Source of the DNA: Oceanispirochaeta sp963676905
GTDB taxonomy: Bacteria; Spirochaetota; Spirochaetia; DSM-2461
Length of the DNA stretch: 64,000 bases
Assembly (NCBI GenBank): GCA_963676905.2
Contig: CAXXVE010000001.1
Coordinates: 1,054,001-1,118,000, forward strand
Direction of reading: 5' to 3'
The notes beneath the pieces were generated by a model. The model made no database searches, was not told the DNA's origin, and worked only from the letters and a program-made list of their open reading frames with translations. Position 1 is the stretch's first letter, and each line of letters begins with the position of its first letter. The translations under genes and the position numbers were made by a program. Below, piece after piece: positions 1 through 8,599 of this stretch.

Positions 1-511
1 GGCTGTCCAGGTCGGTGGGAACTTCAGTAATTCCCGCCTGCTCAAAGTAGGTCGCATTGTAGTAGATAAACATTGTAGATGCTGATCCGAGGGGTGCCAT
101 CAGGATCTGGTCTCCTCCGGAACGGAACTTTGCATCCGCTACCACTGCGGGAACCAGTTTATCCAGGGTATCTGCAGCAGATTCGCTTATATCAAGAAGG
201 AAGGGTTTGTACTGATTGAGGAGAGTTCCGGGCTGTACCGAAAGGATCTCGGGACCGGCTCCTGAAGAAAATTCAACCTGCAGCTTCTGTCTGTAGTCAT
301 CCATCTGGCTGACATCGGAACGCAGTTCAATGTTGGGGTACTTGGCTTCGAATCCTTCTTTAAGAACAACAAAGTCCTCAACAGTGGGAACCGACCAGGT
401 CCACCAGTTTAATACAACTTTACCGTCTGTGGCTGCTGACTTTTCCTGGTTGCTGCATCCTGCTAGCACCAGGATCAGAAGGGCCAGCATCAAAGTAACA
501 CTCTTCTTCAT
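1..511 (-). CDS. ABC sugar-binding lipoprotein, N-terminal part (cut by window start)
   Basis: This is the first 170 codons of a family 1 extracellular solute-binding protein; the rest lies outside the window. The ATG at 511 follows a strong ribosome site (AGGAG, about 518-522). The product starts with a hydrophobic signal peptide ending in the lipobox LAGC, so it should be a lipid-anchored lipoprotein. The mature part begins with the family-typical pattern VLNWWTW, followed by a stretch on receptor-domain spacing (EGFEAKYPNIEL). The gene diverges from a LacI regulator and an alpha-galactosidase, so an alpha-galactoside ligand is likely by context. The ligand itself cannot be read from the sequence. 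Confidence 0.88.
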   Translation of the reverse strand, partial: MKKSVTLMLALLILVLAGCSNQEKSAATDGKVVLNWWTWSVPTVEDFVVLKEGFEAKYPNIELRSDVSQMDDYRQKLQVEFSSGAGPEILSVQPGTLLNQYKPFLLDISESAADTLDKLVPAVVADAKFRSGGDQILMAPLGSASTMFIYYNATYFEQAGITEVPTDLDS

Positions 512-552
512 ATCTTTCTCCTAATTTATGTAAATTGCTGATTGGTAAGGTG

Positions 553-581
553 AGAATATCACGGCTTTCTGCAGTTTGCAA
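553..581 (-). promoter_or_regulatory. Candidate sigma70 promoter of the binding-protein gene
   Basis: Read on the minus strand, TTGCAA (576-581) and TATTCT (553-558) are separated by exactly 17 bases, and the start codon lies about 40 bases downstream. The LacI-type palindrome at 586-607 abuts the -35 box on its upstream side. Confidence 0.5.
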
Positions 582-585
582 GAAT

Positions 586-607
586 AAACTGAAAGCGCTT
601 ACAGTTT
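586..607. promoter_or_regulatory. LacI-family operator 1
   Basis: A near-perfect palindrome centred on AAGCGCTT, with arms AACTG and CAGTT and a single mismatched pair. It matches the general shape of LacI/GalR operators, which have a central CG. It lies between the divergent binding-protein gene and the LacI gene at 778, which is the probable binder. A second similar site lies at 733-748. Confidence 0.65.
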
Positions 608-732
608 TTTGATTTTTTAAGTTTCCCTTGAAAAATCTCTGATAATAGGGAAGTATTGGGGTTATAGACATTTTTTGTGGTGAAATAGTACTTTCTGTGC
701 TAAGGTGTAGAGGCGGATGTTTCTGCATAGTG

Positions 733-748
733 CTGTAATCGCTTACAG
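733..748. promoter_or_regulatory. LacI-family operator 2
   Basis: CTGTAATCGCTTACAG is a palindrome with one mismatched pair next to the central CG. It shares CTGTAA and CGCTTACAG with the site at 586-607. It sits 30 bases before the LacI start codon, a position suited to autorepression. Confidence 0.6.
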
Positions 749-777
749 TTAATTTTCAGAGCTTTTGTGAGGGTGTT

Positions 778-1803
778 GTGACAATTCAAGATGTAGCTGA
801 TGAAGCGGGTGTTTCAACCGCGACGGTTTCCAGGGTTCTGAATAATCATACAGTCCGGGCCGAGTCCCGCCGCAAGGTGGAGCAGGCCATAAAAAAACTC
901 CACTTTGTCCCCAATGCCCTGGCCCAGGGGCTGATGCAGAAAAAGACAAGAACCATAGGGACTCTCATTACCTCAATGACCAACAGCTACTACATGGAGA
1001 TTACCGAGGCCATCGAGAAACGTCTCTGGGACAAAGAATCCATGCTCTTCCTCTGTTCAACCGATGGCGACCGGAAGCAGGAAGAGGAGTACCTTGAGAG
1101 TCTTGTATCCCGTCAGGTTGAGGGGGTGATCATGATTGACCCCACAATCGAAAACTATCAGAACGGGATATATGCCGGTGTGGCTCAGAAGCTCCCGCTG
1201 GTCCTGGTTCACTCCTTTCCTGAAATATCAGGGATCAACTCGGTGATCATCGATCAGCAGCGGGGAATGTCAAAGGTCATGGACTACCTCTGGAACCTGG
1301 GACACCGCAGGATCTCTTTCCTGAGAGGGCATCACGGATACTCTTTCGACATCAAAGAGAAAAGCTGGAGGCAGTTTCTTGAGTCCAGAGATGCCTCTCC
1401 TTCCGAGGATGACAGAATTGTTATCTGCGGCGGTAACACGGACAATGCCATTCAGGAGGCAATGAACCGCTGCATCCCTGTGTTGAAAAGGGACAGGTCG
1501 GAACGGCCGACTGCAATTTTTGCATGTAATGACCTGATGGCCATCGGAGCAATGACAGCTGCCAGAAGCCTGAATCTCAGGATACCCGAAGACCTCTCCA
1601 TTATTGGACACGACAATACAAATCTGACACAGAGTACCTACCCGGCTCTGTCCAGTGTCGATATGAAACTTGCAAGTCTCGGAAATGCGGCAGTCGATCT
1701 TTTCGATCATGCCGCGAATCCCGAGGATTGCGAACCAAGACGCATCATGATTGAACCTGATCTTGTGGTCAGGGGCTCAAGCGGTGCCTCTCCTCATTTA
1801 TAA
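778..1803 (+). CDS. LacI-family transcriptional regulator (alpha-galactoside locus)
   Basis: The 341-residue protein has the standard LacI layout. A helix-turn-helix occupies about residues 2-22 (TIQDVADEAGVSTATVSRVL), followed by a hinge helix (PNALAQGL) and a periplasmic-binding-protein-like effector domain. The start is GTG, with GAGGG a few bases upstream, and it begins exactly at the conserved HTH. It lies 26 bases before the alpha-galactosidase, so the two are probably cotranscribed. Two palindromes upstream are likely operators, suggesting control of itself and of the divergent binding-protein gene. The inducer is unknown but is probably an alpha-galactoside or galactose. Confidence 0.9.
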   Translation: MTIQDVADEAGVSTATVSRVLNNHTVRAESRRKVEQAIKKLHFVPNALAQGLMQKKTRTIGTLITSMTNSYYMEITEAIEKRLWDKESMLFLCSTDGDRKQEEEYLESLVSRQVEGVIMIDPTIENYQNGIYAGVAQKLPLVLVHSFPEISGINSVIIDQQRGMSKVMDYLWNLGHRRISFLRGHHGYSFDIKEKSWRQFLESRDASPSEDDRIVICGGNTDNAIQEAMNRCIPVLKRDRSERPTAIFACNDLMAIGAMTAARSLNLRIPEDLSIIGHDNTNLTQSTYPALSSVDMKLASLGNAAVDLFDHAANPEDCEPRRIMIEPDLVVRGSSGASPHL

Positions 1804-1829
1804 AAAGTTAGTAAAGGAACCATCTCTCT

Positions 1830-4028
1830 ATGAGTATTGAATACAAGGAAAAAGTTCAGCAGTTTCATCTGCATACACAGAATACAAGCTACATCATCGA
1901 AATCCTCGAAGGGATGTATCCGGTGCATGCCTACTGGGGCAGAAAACTGAGGATGACCGACCGTTCGGGTCTGGTTGATCTCAGGGAAGTCTGCAGCTTT
2001 TCTCCCAATCCCCTCAAAGAGAATGTTCACCTATCCTTCGATACAATGCCCAGAGAGTATCCCGATTACGGCCGCTCAGACTATGAGAGTCCTGCCTTTT
2101 CTGTAACGGCCTCCGACGGCAGCCATATTGTTGACCCTGTCTTTGACTACTACAGAATTGAATCCGGAAAGAGCATCCCCGAAGGCATGCCCGGCTGCCG
2201 CCTTGTTCCTGAGGACCGCTGCGACACCCTGATTCTGACACTGCGGGACAGGGTTCTGGATCTCTATATCGACCTCTACTATTCTGTGAGTGAGGATTAC
2301 GATGTCCTTGTCAGAAGAACTGTACTCAGGAATGAGGGAGAAGGAACAGTCGTCCTGAACAAGGCCCTCAGCGCCACTGTGGATTTTTACAACGACTGTG
2401 ATTTTGAACTTGTGAATCTCTACGGTGCATGGACCAGAGAGCGTCAGGTTGCCAGAATACCCATAGGCCGGAGCGGTCATATTATCGATAGTAAACGCGG
2501 GGCAAGCTCCCATGAGCAGAACCCTTTTCTTGCCCTTCTTAGACCGGAAACGGATGATTTTTCAGGTGATGTATACAGTATGAGCCTCGTCTACAGCGGC
2601 TCCTTTATGGCGGAAGCTTCGGTCAACAGCTACGGCAAAACAAGGATGCAGATTGGAATCCAGGAGCTCGATTTCCAGTGGGCTCTGGAGCCTTCAGACT
2701 GCTTTTCAACTCCCGAAGCAGTCCTTGTTTACTCCTCTGAGGGCCTTAACGGCATGTCTTCCATCTACCATCGGCTCTTCAGGGAACGCCTCTGCCCGGC
2801 ACCCTGGAACAGGCGGGAGAGACCTGTTCTTATGAACAACTGGGAAGCCACTTATTTTGATTTCAATGAAGAGAAAATCAAAGCCCTTATTGATGAGGGC
2901 GCCGCGCTTGGTATGGAACTGTTTGTTCTTGATGACGGTTGGTTCGGAAAGAGAAACTCTGATGCCAGCGGTCTGGGGGACTGGTTTACAAATCTGAAAA
3001 AACTTCCAGGAGGGTTGAAGTCTCTCTCTGATTATGCCCACAGCAAGGGAATGCAGTTCGGCCTCTGGTTCGAACCGGAGATGGTCTCCCCTGACAGTGA
3101 TCTCTACAGAGCCCATCCCGACTGGTGCCTTCATATGCAGGGACGCTCCAGAAGTGAGGGGCGGAACCAGCTTGTCCTTGATATGGGACGCAGTGAAATA
3201 CAGAACTACCTGTATCAAGCCATTGCCGGAATTATCGCGGAGGACGGGATCGACTATGTAAAGTGGGATATGAACAGGAATATCACCGAAGCCGGTTCTG
3301 CCGTGCTGACGGCAGAGAAACAGAAGGAGTGTTCCCACCGTTATATTCTTGGGCTCTACAGTCTGATGGACCGCCTTGTTTCCCGCTTTCCGGAAGTCCT
3401 CTTCGAGAGCTGCTCCGGCGGCGGCGGGCGCTTTGATCCCGGCATGCTCTACTATATGCCCCAGACCTGGACCAGCGACGATACCGACAGCTATGAGCGG
3501 CTTTCCATTCAGTGGGGAACGTCCTTTCTCTATCCTCCCGTGACAATGGGGGCTCATGTTTCTGAAGCCCCTAACCATCAGGTCAAACGTATGACTCCGA
3601 TCAATACCAGAGGGAATGTGGCCATGAGCGCCAACCTCGGCTATGAACTGGATCTTATGAAACTTAGCGGTGATGACCGTGAACAGGTTATGAACCAGAT
3701 ATCCCGTTACAAAGGGATACGTCAGACCGTTCAGTTTGGAAACTTCTACAGGCTGCTGTCTCCCGATTCAGACAGAGGTACCGCCTGGATGATCATCTCA
3801 GCTGACGGATCCCGGGTTTTGGTCTACTACTACGGCCACCTTTTAAGGCCCAACGATCTGGGATGCAGACTCAAACTGAGGTATCTCGATCCCGACAGGC
3901 TCTACATGGCGGAAGGAGGAGACTCCTTCTACGGCAGCGAGCTGATGTATGCCGGACTCTCACTGCCGCCTCTGGCCTGTGATTTTGACTCTCAGTTGAT
4001 TGTTTTCAGAGCGGATGAATTAAAATAG
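1830..4028 (+). CDS. Alpha-galactosidase, GH36
   Basis: The 732-residue enzyme should hydrolyse terminal alpha-1,6-galactose from oligosaccharides such as melibiose or raffinose. It has a beta-sandwich N-terminal domain, then a (beta/alpha)8 barrel with LDDGWFGKRNSD, the nucleophile motif KWDMNRN (Asp at about 480), the CSGGGGRFD loop, and the acid/base motif TSDDTDSYER (Asp at about 550). The length is that of bacterial group I GH36 enzymes. There is no signal peptide, so it acts in the cytoplasm on imported sugar. It follows the LacI gene by 26 bases and shares the operator region with a binding-protein gene, which together make a simple alpha-galactoside unit. Confidence 0.94.
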   Translation: MSIEYKEKVQQFHLHTQNTSYIIEILEGMYPVHAYWGRKLRMTDRSGLVDLREVCSFSPNPLKENVHLSFDTMPREYPDYGRSDYESPAFSVTASDGSHIVDPVFDYYRIESGKSIPEGMPGCRLVPEDRCDTLILTLRDRVLDLYIDLYYSVSEDYDVLVRRTVLRNEGEGTVVLNKALSATVDFYNDCDFELVNLYGAWTRERQVARIPIGRSGHIIDSKRGASSHEQNPFLALLRPETDDFSGDVYSMSLVYSGSFMAEASVNSYGKTRMQIGIQELDFQWALEPSDCFSTPEAVLVYSSEGLNGMSSIYHRLFRERLCPAPWNRRERPVLMNNWEATYFDFNEEKIKALIDEGAALGMELFVLDDGWFGKRNSDASGLGDWFTNLKKLPGGLKSLSDYAHSKGMQFGLWFEPEMVSPDSDLYRAHPDWCLHMQGRSRSEGRNQLVLDMGRSEIQNYLYQAIAGIIAEDGIDYVKWDMNRNITEAGSAVLTAEKQKECSHRYILGLYSLMDRLVSRFPEVLFESCSGGGGRFDPGMLYYMPQTWTSDDTDSYERLSIQWGTSFLYPPVTMGAHVSEAPNHQVKRMTPINTRGNVAMSANLGYELDLMKLSGDDREQVMNQISRYKGIRQTVQFGNFYRLLSPDSDRGTAWMIISADGSRVLVYYYGHLLRPNDLGCRLKLRYLDPDRLYMAEGGDSFYGSELMYAGLSLPPLACDFDSQLIVFRADELK

Positions 4029-4058
4029 AGAAAATCTTATATACATGAATGTAAATTA

Positions 4059-4079
4059 ATAAATGGACCCTTCATTTAT
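4059..4079 (+). other. Small AT-rich hairpin after the alpha-galactosidase
   Basis: ATAAATG and CATTTAT form a 7-bp stem around a 7-base loop. No T-run follows directly, so termination is only a possibility. The rest of 4029-4230 is AT-rich, contains no gene I can support, and presumably carries the promoter of the Amt-GGDEF gene. Confidence 0.3.
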
Positions 4080-4230
4080 GTAGCATAGTTTTTTGAAGGC
4101 CTGCTGCCGAAGGTTTTGTTTTTTATTTAATTCTTTATTGTCTAAAGAAATAAATATGTTCTTTGTAGAGTCTTCTATTCTGGTATGAAAATTGCAGAAT
4201 AATTCATATCAGAATAGGAACTATTTAAGA

Positions 4231-6222
4231 ATGAAATTGATGAACCACAAAAATTCTCTTCCCTTAAGCAGAGTGTTTCCGGTTATCCTGCTTTTATTGA
4301 TTCCGGGAGCGCCTCTGTTCTCCGAAGAAATAGTATCACCAACCCATGGTAAAGAGATCTATGATATTCTCTGGGTCCTTGTTTCGGCAATGCTTGTCTT
4401 TCTTATGCAGGCCGGTTTTATGGCTCTGGAAACAGGGCTTTCCAGGGCGAAGAACTCAATAAATGTTGCTATAAAAAACATCACAGACTTTATCTTCTCA
4501 GTTGCGGCATTCTGGTTTCTGGGCTTTGGAATCATGTTCGGATCAAGCTTCCATGGCTTTATCGGCTATACTGATTTTTTCACCTCCTTCGGGAATGACA
4601 GCTGGAAGGCTACATTCTTTGTCTTTCAGGCCGTCTTTGTGGGAACCGCAGCCACCATCGACTCCGGAGTCATCGCCGAGAGGGCCAAATTCAGCACCTA
4701 TCTGATAATGTCATTCATCACTTCGGCACTCATCTATCCCATTTTCGGCCACTGGGCCTGGGGCGGGCTCTTCTATGAGGACCAGGCAGGCTGGCTGCAG
4801 AGTCTTGGATTTCTGGATTTTGCAGGATCCAGTGTGGTTCACTCCATCGGTGGATGGGTCGGTCTTGCGGGAGCCATCGTTATCGGTCCCAGAATCGGGC
4901 GTTTTGCCGCCGATGGAACCCCCCAGAAAATTCCGGGTCACAATATAGTCTTTGCCTACCTTGGAACATTTATTCTCTTCTTCGGGTGGTTCGGCTTTAA
5001 TGCGGGAAGTGTTCTGGGTGCAGACTTTGCTGTTGCCGATATAGTCTTGAATACAATCATTTCCGCCTCCTTCGGAGGCATCTCCGCCATGTTCATGAGC
5101 ATGTTTCTGGGAAAGAGCCGCCTGCCTGAACCGGAGATGATAATGAACGGGATTATCGCCGGACTTGTGGGTATTACAGCAGGATGCGCCTATGTAGGCA
5201 CCGTCGCCGCCATGATTATTGGTATTGTCTCGGGACTAGTCGTTTACTACGGAACGCTGTTTCTTGAGAAAAGAAAGATTGATGATGTCGTTTCGGCCAT
5301 GCCCGTCCATGCATTTTCCGGAGTCTGGGGGACCCTGGCAACAGGTTTGTTTATACGGAACAGCATGCTTGCCGACATGGCCATGACCCGCGGGCAGCTG
5401 ATCGTTGTACAGTGCATCGGAATATTTGTCTGTTTCTTCTGGGGTTTCGGAGTCTCATTTCTGATTCTGAAGATTATAAAGAAAATTGTCGCCGTCCGAG
5501 TGTCCGCTGAACATGAGAAAATCGGCCTTAATATTGCAGAACACGGAGCCTGTTCAAGTATGATTGAACTCTCCAACTCCATGAGGCAGATTATCGAAAA
5601 CACCGAGATAGGAGGGATCAAGAAACTTGAGACCGAGGTGGGAACAGAGATTGGTGACCTGACTCACTCCTTTAATGTGATGATTGAGCGCTTGAGGGAG
5701 AAGGAGGAGATCGCCGACAAGGCTCTCGAGTCTCTCCGTTATATCTCAATACGCGACGGCCTGACCAAGGTGTTCAACAAGAAGTATATCAGCGAATATC
5801 TTGAGGAGGAACTCAAACGGAGCAGGCGATATGAAAGCAGTCTCTCGATCATTCTCTTTGATATTGATTTTTTCAAGAGTGTCAACGACAGCTACGGTCA
5901 TCAGATTGGTGACCTCGTGCTTGTAAAAATATCCGAACTCTTCAGGAATAATCTGAGAGAGTTGGATGTTATAGGTCGATATGGCGGTGAAGAGTTTCTT
6001 ATCATTCTGCCTGAAACCTCCATGATGGCCGCCTACGAGCTGGCCGATAGACTGAGGACGATAATTTCAATGACCCAATGGGAATTTGATGACGGCAGAA
6101 AGATAACCATCAGCGGCGGTGTTGTAGAGAATCTGGGAGAGAGTCCTGCAAAAATGATAGGCCGGGCCGATGAGCTTCTCTATGTTGCCAAAAACAAGGG
6201 CCGCAACAGAATCGAAAAATAG
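4231..6222 (+). CDS. Ammonium transporter fused to a GGDEF diguanylate cyclase domain
   Basis: A 663-residue fusion. After a signal peptide (residues 1 to about 32) comes a full Amt/MEP/Rh channel domain of about 11 membrane segments (about 40-430). Both pore histidines are present, in SSVVHSIGG and MPVHAFSGVWGT. A charged, HAMP-like helical linker (about 435-520) leads to a GGDEF domain with the active-site variant GGEEF and an upstream RELD at the inhibitory I-site spacing. The cyclase therefore looks active and feedback-inhibited. The likely role is sensing or transporting ammonium and converting that state into cyclic di-GMP. I chose the ATG at 4231, with AGGA upstream and a clean signal peptide; a TTG 39 bases earlier is possible. 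No glnK is adjacent. Confidence 0.93.
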   Translation: MKLMNHKNSLPLSRVFPVILLLLIPGAPLFSEEIVSPTHGKEIYDILWVLVSAMLVFLMQAGFMALETGLSRAKNSINVAIKNITDFIFSVAAFWFLGFGIMFGSSFHGFIGYTDFFTSFGNDSWKATFFVFQAVFVGTAATIDSGVIAERAKFSTYLIMSFITSALIYPIFGHWAWGGLFYEDQAGWLQSLGFLDFAGSSVVHSIGGWVGLAGAIVIGPRIGRFAADGTPQKIPGHNIVFAYLGTFILFFGWFGFNAGSVLGADFAVADIVLNTIISASFGGISAMFMSMFLGKSRLPEPEMIMNGIIAGLVGITAGCAYVGTVAAMIIGIVSGLVVYYGTLFLEKRKIDDVVSAMPVHAFSGVWGTLATGLFIRNSMLADMAMTRGQLIVVQCIGIFVCFFWGFGVSFLILKIIKKIVAVRVSAEHEKIGLNIAEHGACSSMIELSNSMRQIIENTEIGGIKKLETEVGTEIGDLTHSFNVMIERLREKEEIADKALESLRYISIRDGLTKVFNKKYISEYLEEELKRSRRYESSLSIILFDIDFFKSVNDSYGHQIGDLVLVKISELFRNNLRELDVIGRYGGEEFLIILPETSMMAAYELADRLRTIISMTQWEFDDGRKITISGGVVENLGESPAKMIGRADELLYVAKNKGRNRIEK

Positions 6223-6302
6223 TCACACCCCGGGCTGTATTTACTATTGAACCAGTAGTGATTGTCGGGTAATCTGATCGGACATCCTGCGGAGGTTAAT
6301 CA

Positions 6303-7289
6303 ATGGTCTATATTGAAAGCAGCAGTACCGATCCCTATTTCAATCTGGCTCTGGAAGAGTATGTGTTCAACTCACTCCCGAAAGATGAAGAGTACTTTAT
6401 GCTCTGGCAGAATGACAACTCCATTATCATCGGGAAGCATCAGAATACAATCGAAGAGATAAACATACCCTATGTCAGGGACAACAATATAAGAGTCGCC
6501 CGCCGACTGTCGGGGGGCGGGACTGTCTATCACGATCTTGGAAATCTGAATTTCACTTTTATAACCGACTCGCCGAAGAACAGGGAGATCGATCTCGCCT
6601 CCTTCTGTGTACCTGTCGTCGAGGCACTGGGGGAGATTGGAATAGAGGCTGAAATAAGCGGCAGAAATGACATTCTGATCCAGGGAAAGAAATTCTCCGG
6701 CAATGCCCAGTACATCCGATTCGGCAGGGTCATGCATCATGGAACCTTGATGTTCGATTCAAATATTGAGGTTCTTGTGGAAGCCCTGAATGTCTCTCAG
6801 GACAAGATAAGCTCCAAGGGAATCAAGTCTGTCAGGAGCAGGGTGACCAATATAAGCGATCATCTGTCTGATAAAATGTCGACTCTTGATTTTAGAAATG
6901 TCCTGAAAAAGTACATGGAGAAGAGGAACGGCATGACGCCTTACGCTCTGACTGAAGACGATATTGCGGCTGTCGGTGAGCTCCGGAAACAGTACGAGAG
7001 CTGGGAGTGGAACTATGGCCGGTCACCTGCATTTTCCTTGAGGAAGGAGAGGCGTGTTGAGGGCTGCGGCAAGATCCAGGTTTTTCTTGATGTGAAAAAG
7101 GGTGCCATAACAGGCTTTACAACACGGGGAGATTATTTTGGAGCAGAAGATACCTCTCCTGTTGAAGAGGCTCTTACTGGCTGTGCCCTGAATGAAGCCG
7201 CGTTGAATGCGGCTCTGGACGGGCTTGATATAGGTTCATTCTACAAGAATCTGGACGCGGAGCAGCTGATCGGTATTATCCTTCAGTAA
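6303..7289 (+). CDS. lplA: Lipoate-protein ligase A
   Basis: The 328-residue cytoplasmic enzyme activates lipoate with ATP and transfers it to the lysine of lipoyl domains or GcvH. The lipoate-binding signature RRLSGGGTVYHDLGNLNF and the catalytic-lysine region GKKFSGNAQ (Lys at about 130) are present, and a C-terminal accessory domain follows. GGAGG lies 7 bases before the ATG. It precedes the chelatase gene by about 100 bases, but no functional link between the two is apparent. Biotin ligase-like relatives are less likely because the RRxSGGG motif is complete. Confidence 0.92.
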   Translation: MVYIESSSTDPYFNLALEEYVFNSLPKDEEYFMLWQNDNSIIIGKHQNTIEEINIPYVRDNNIRVARRLSGGGTVYHDLGNLNFTFITDSPKNREIDLASFCVPVVEALGEIGIEAEISGRNDILIQGKKFSGNAQYIRFGRVMHHGTLMFDSNIEVLVEALNVSQDKISSKGIKSVRSRVTNISDHLSDKMSTLDFRNVLKKYMEKRNGMTPYALTEDDIAAVGELRKQYESWEWNYGRSPAFSLRKERRVEGCGKIQVFLDVKKGAITGFTTRGDYFGAEDTSPVEEALTGCALNEAALNAALDGLDIGSFYKNLDAEQLIGIILQ

Positions 7290-7393
7290 TCCGCCGCTTG
7301 ACCCGTCAGCGGTCATCTCATAAAATCAATTTACCGCTCTGGGATCCTTTGGATTTCCCGGGGCAATACAATAAGGAAAAGGCAGAAGACAAT

Positions 7394-8566
7394 ATGACGA
7401 GATACCCATTCAGTGCCATTGTTGGTCAGGAAGCGATGAAAACGGCCCTGATGCTGAACGCCATTGATCCCTCTATAGGCGGAGTTCTTATCCGCGGGCA
7501 CAAGGGAACTGCAAAGAGTACGGCTGTTCGTGCACTTGTGGATCTGCTTCTTCCTCTGCAGGTTGTTAAAGACTGTCCCTATCATTGTGATCCTGAAGCC
7601 GGTTCCTTTATTCATGATCAGTGCCGCATCAAGTCAGAAAGCGGTGACATCAGGGCAGTTGAGATTCCAGTTCCCCTGGTGGAGCTGCCTCTGGGAGCCA
7701 CCGAGGACCGTCTGGTGGGAGCCCTTCAGCTTGAGAAGGCCATTCACGGAGGAGAGAGGGTCTTCGAGCCGGGGCTTCTGGCTGCGGCTAACAGAGGAAT
7801 CCTCTATGTGGATGAAGTCAATCTGCTGGATGATCACCTTGTCGACCTTCTTCTGGATACAGCCGCCTCCGGAGTGAACAGGGTCGAGCGCGAAGGACTC
7901 TCTGAGATTCATCCTTCAAAGTTTATCCTTATCGGGACGATGAACCCCGAGGAGGGAGAATTGCGACCCCAGTTCCTCGACCGTTTCGGACTCTGCATCA
8001 GCGTGACCGGAGAGGATGATATCAAAAAGAGAAGTGAGCTGATCCGCCGCCGCCTTGATTTTGAAAGAGATCAGGACTCCTTTGATAAGAGATGGCAGGA
8101 GCCCCAGCAGGCCTTGAGGGAGCAGATTGCAAGTGCAAAGGAGAACCTGAAGAGGGTCGCCGTACCCGAAGAGGTACTTGATGCCGCTTCGACTCTGGCC
8201 GTCAAGGTGGGAGCCCAGGGCCACCGTGCTGAAATAACGATGATCAAGGTTGCCGTAGCCCTGGCCGCGTTTCAGGAACGGGATTCCATTAACCATGCCG
8301 ATATTGTTCAGGCCGCCACCATGGCGCTCCCCCATCGCCTGGACCGTTATATAGAACAGGGGGGCACAGAACTTCCCCAGGAGCTGATCGATGCTCTTTC
8401 AGAGGTCTTCGGGGAGTATCCCTTTCTACAGGGAGATGATGAACCCGGGGAGGATGACAAGTATCTCTCCTATGATCCGGATGATGAGATCTTTCCGGGC
8501 TCCTTTGCTGGGGGAATGCCTGTTTTCTCCTTCCTAAAAAAAAAGCATCCAAAGTTATCCTTCTAG
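7394..8566 (+). CDS. ChlI-like AAA+ chelatase subunit; also the N-terminal part of a frameshifted ChlD
   Basis: The zero-frame product has 390 residues and is a ChlI/BchI-type AAA+ ATPase, the motor of Mg- or Co-chelatase. It shows Walker A GHKGTAKST (about 35-43), Walker B GILYVDEVNLLDDH, and the sensor and arginine-finger region GTMNPEEGELRPQFLDRFGL. The start MTRYPFSAIVGQ is canonical for the family; an upstream TTG at 7298 would add 32 unconserved residues. The frame ends just after a lysine run encoded by nine A residues, in an acidic linker typical of ChlD. The -1 frame then continues open into an integrin-I domain. In the ChlD system known from cobalamin producers, one gene makes both subunits by frameshifting, and this gene fits that model. 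Confidence 0.88.
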   Translation: MTRYPFSAIVGQEAMKTALMLNAIDPSIGGVLIRGHKGTAKSTAVRALVDLLLPLQVVKDCPYHCDPEAGSFIHDQCRIKSESGDIRAVEIPVPLVELPLGATEDRLVGALQLEKAIHGGERVFEPGLLAAANRGILYVDEVNLLDDHLVDLLLDTAASGVNRVEREGLSEIHPSKFILIGTMNPEEGELRPQFLDRFGLCISVTGEDDIKKRSELIRRRLDFERDQDSFDKRWQEPQQALREQIASAKENLKRVAVPEEVLDAASTLAVKVGAQGHRAEITMIKVAVALAAFQERDSINHADIVQAATMALPHRLDRYIEQGGTELPQELIDALSEVFGEYPFLQGDDEPGEDDKYLSYDPDDEIFPGSFAGGMPVFSFLKKKHPKLSF

Positions 8567-8599
8567 GGAACGAGACGCCTCTGCGTCTCTCCCTGGATG
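8539..8599 (+). promoter_or_regulatory. Candidate programmed -1 ribosomal frameshift signal in the chelatase gene
   Basis: The zero frame reads CTA AAA AAA AAG, so positions 8539-8545 form A-AAA-AAG, the same heptamer that drives the -1 shift in E. coli dnaX. Downstream, AGGGA (8565-8569) pairs with TCCCT (8590-8594), and GAGACGC (8572-8578) pairs with GCGTCTC (8583-8589) around loop CTCT. CATCCA (8546-8551) can also close onto TGGATG (8594-8599). The zero-frame stop TAG lies at 8564-8566, inside this structure. The nearest SD-like stretch (GGGGGAA, 8510-8516) is farther upstream than in dnaX. Confidence 0.75.

Noticed and set aside
2706..3578. A 290-codon open frame antisense to the alpha-galactosidase
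   Set aside because: It overlaps the catalytic core of a clear GH36 gene and shows no recognisable domain.
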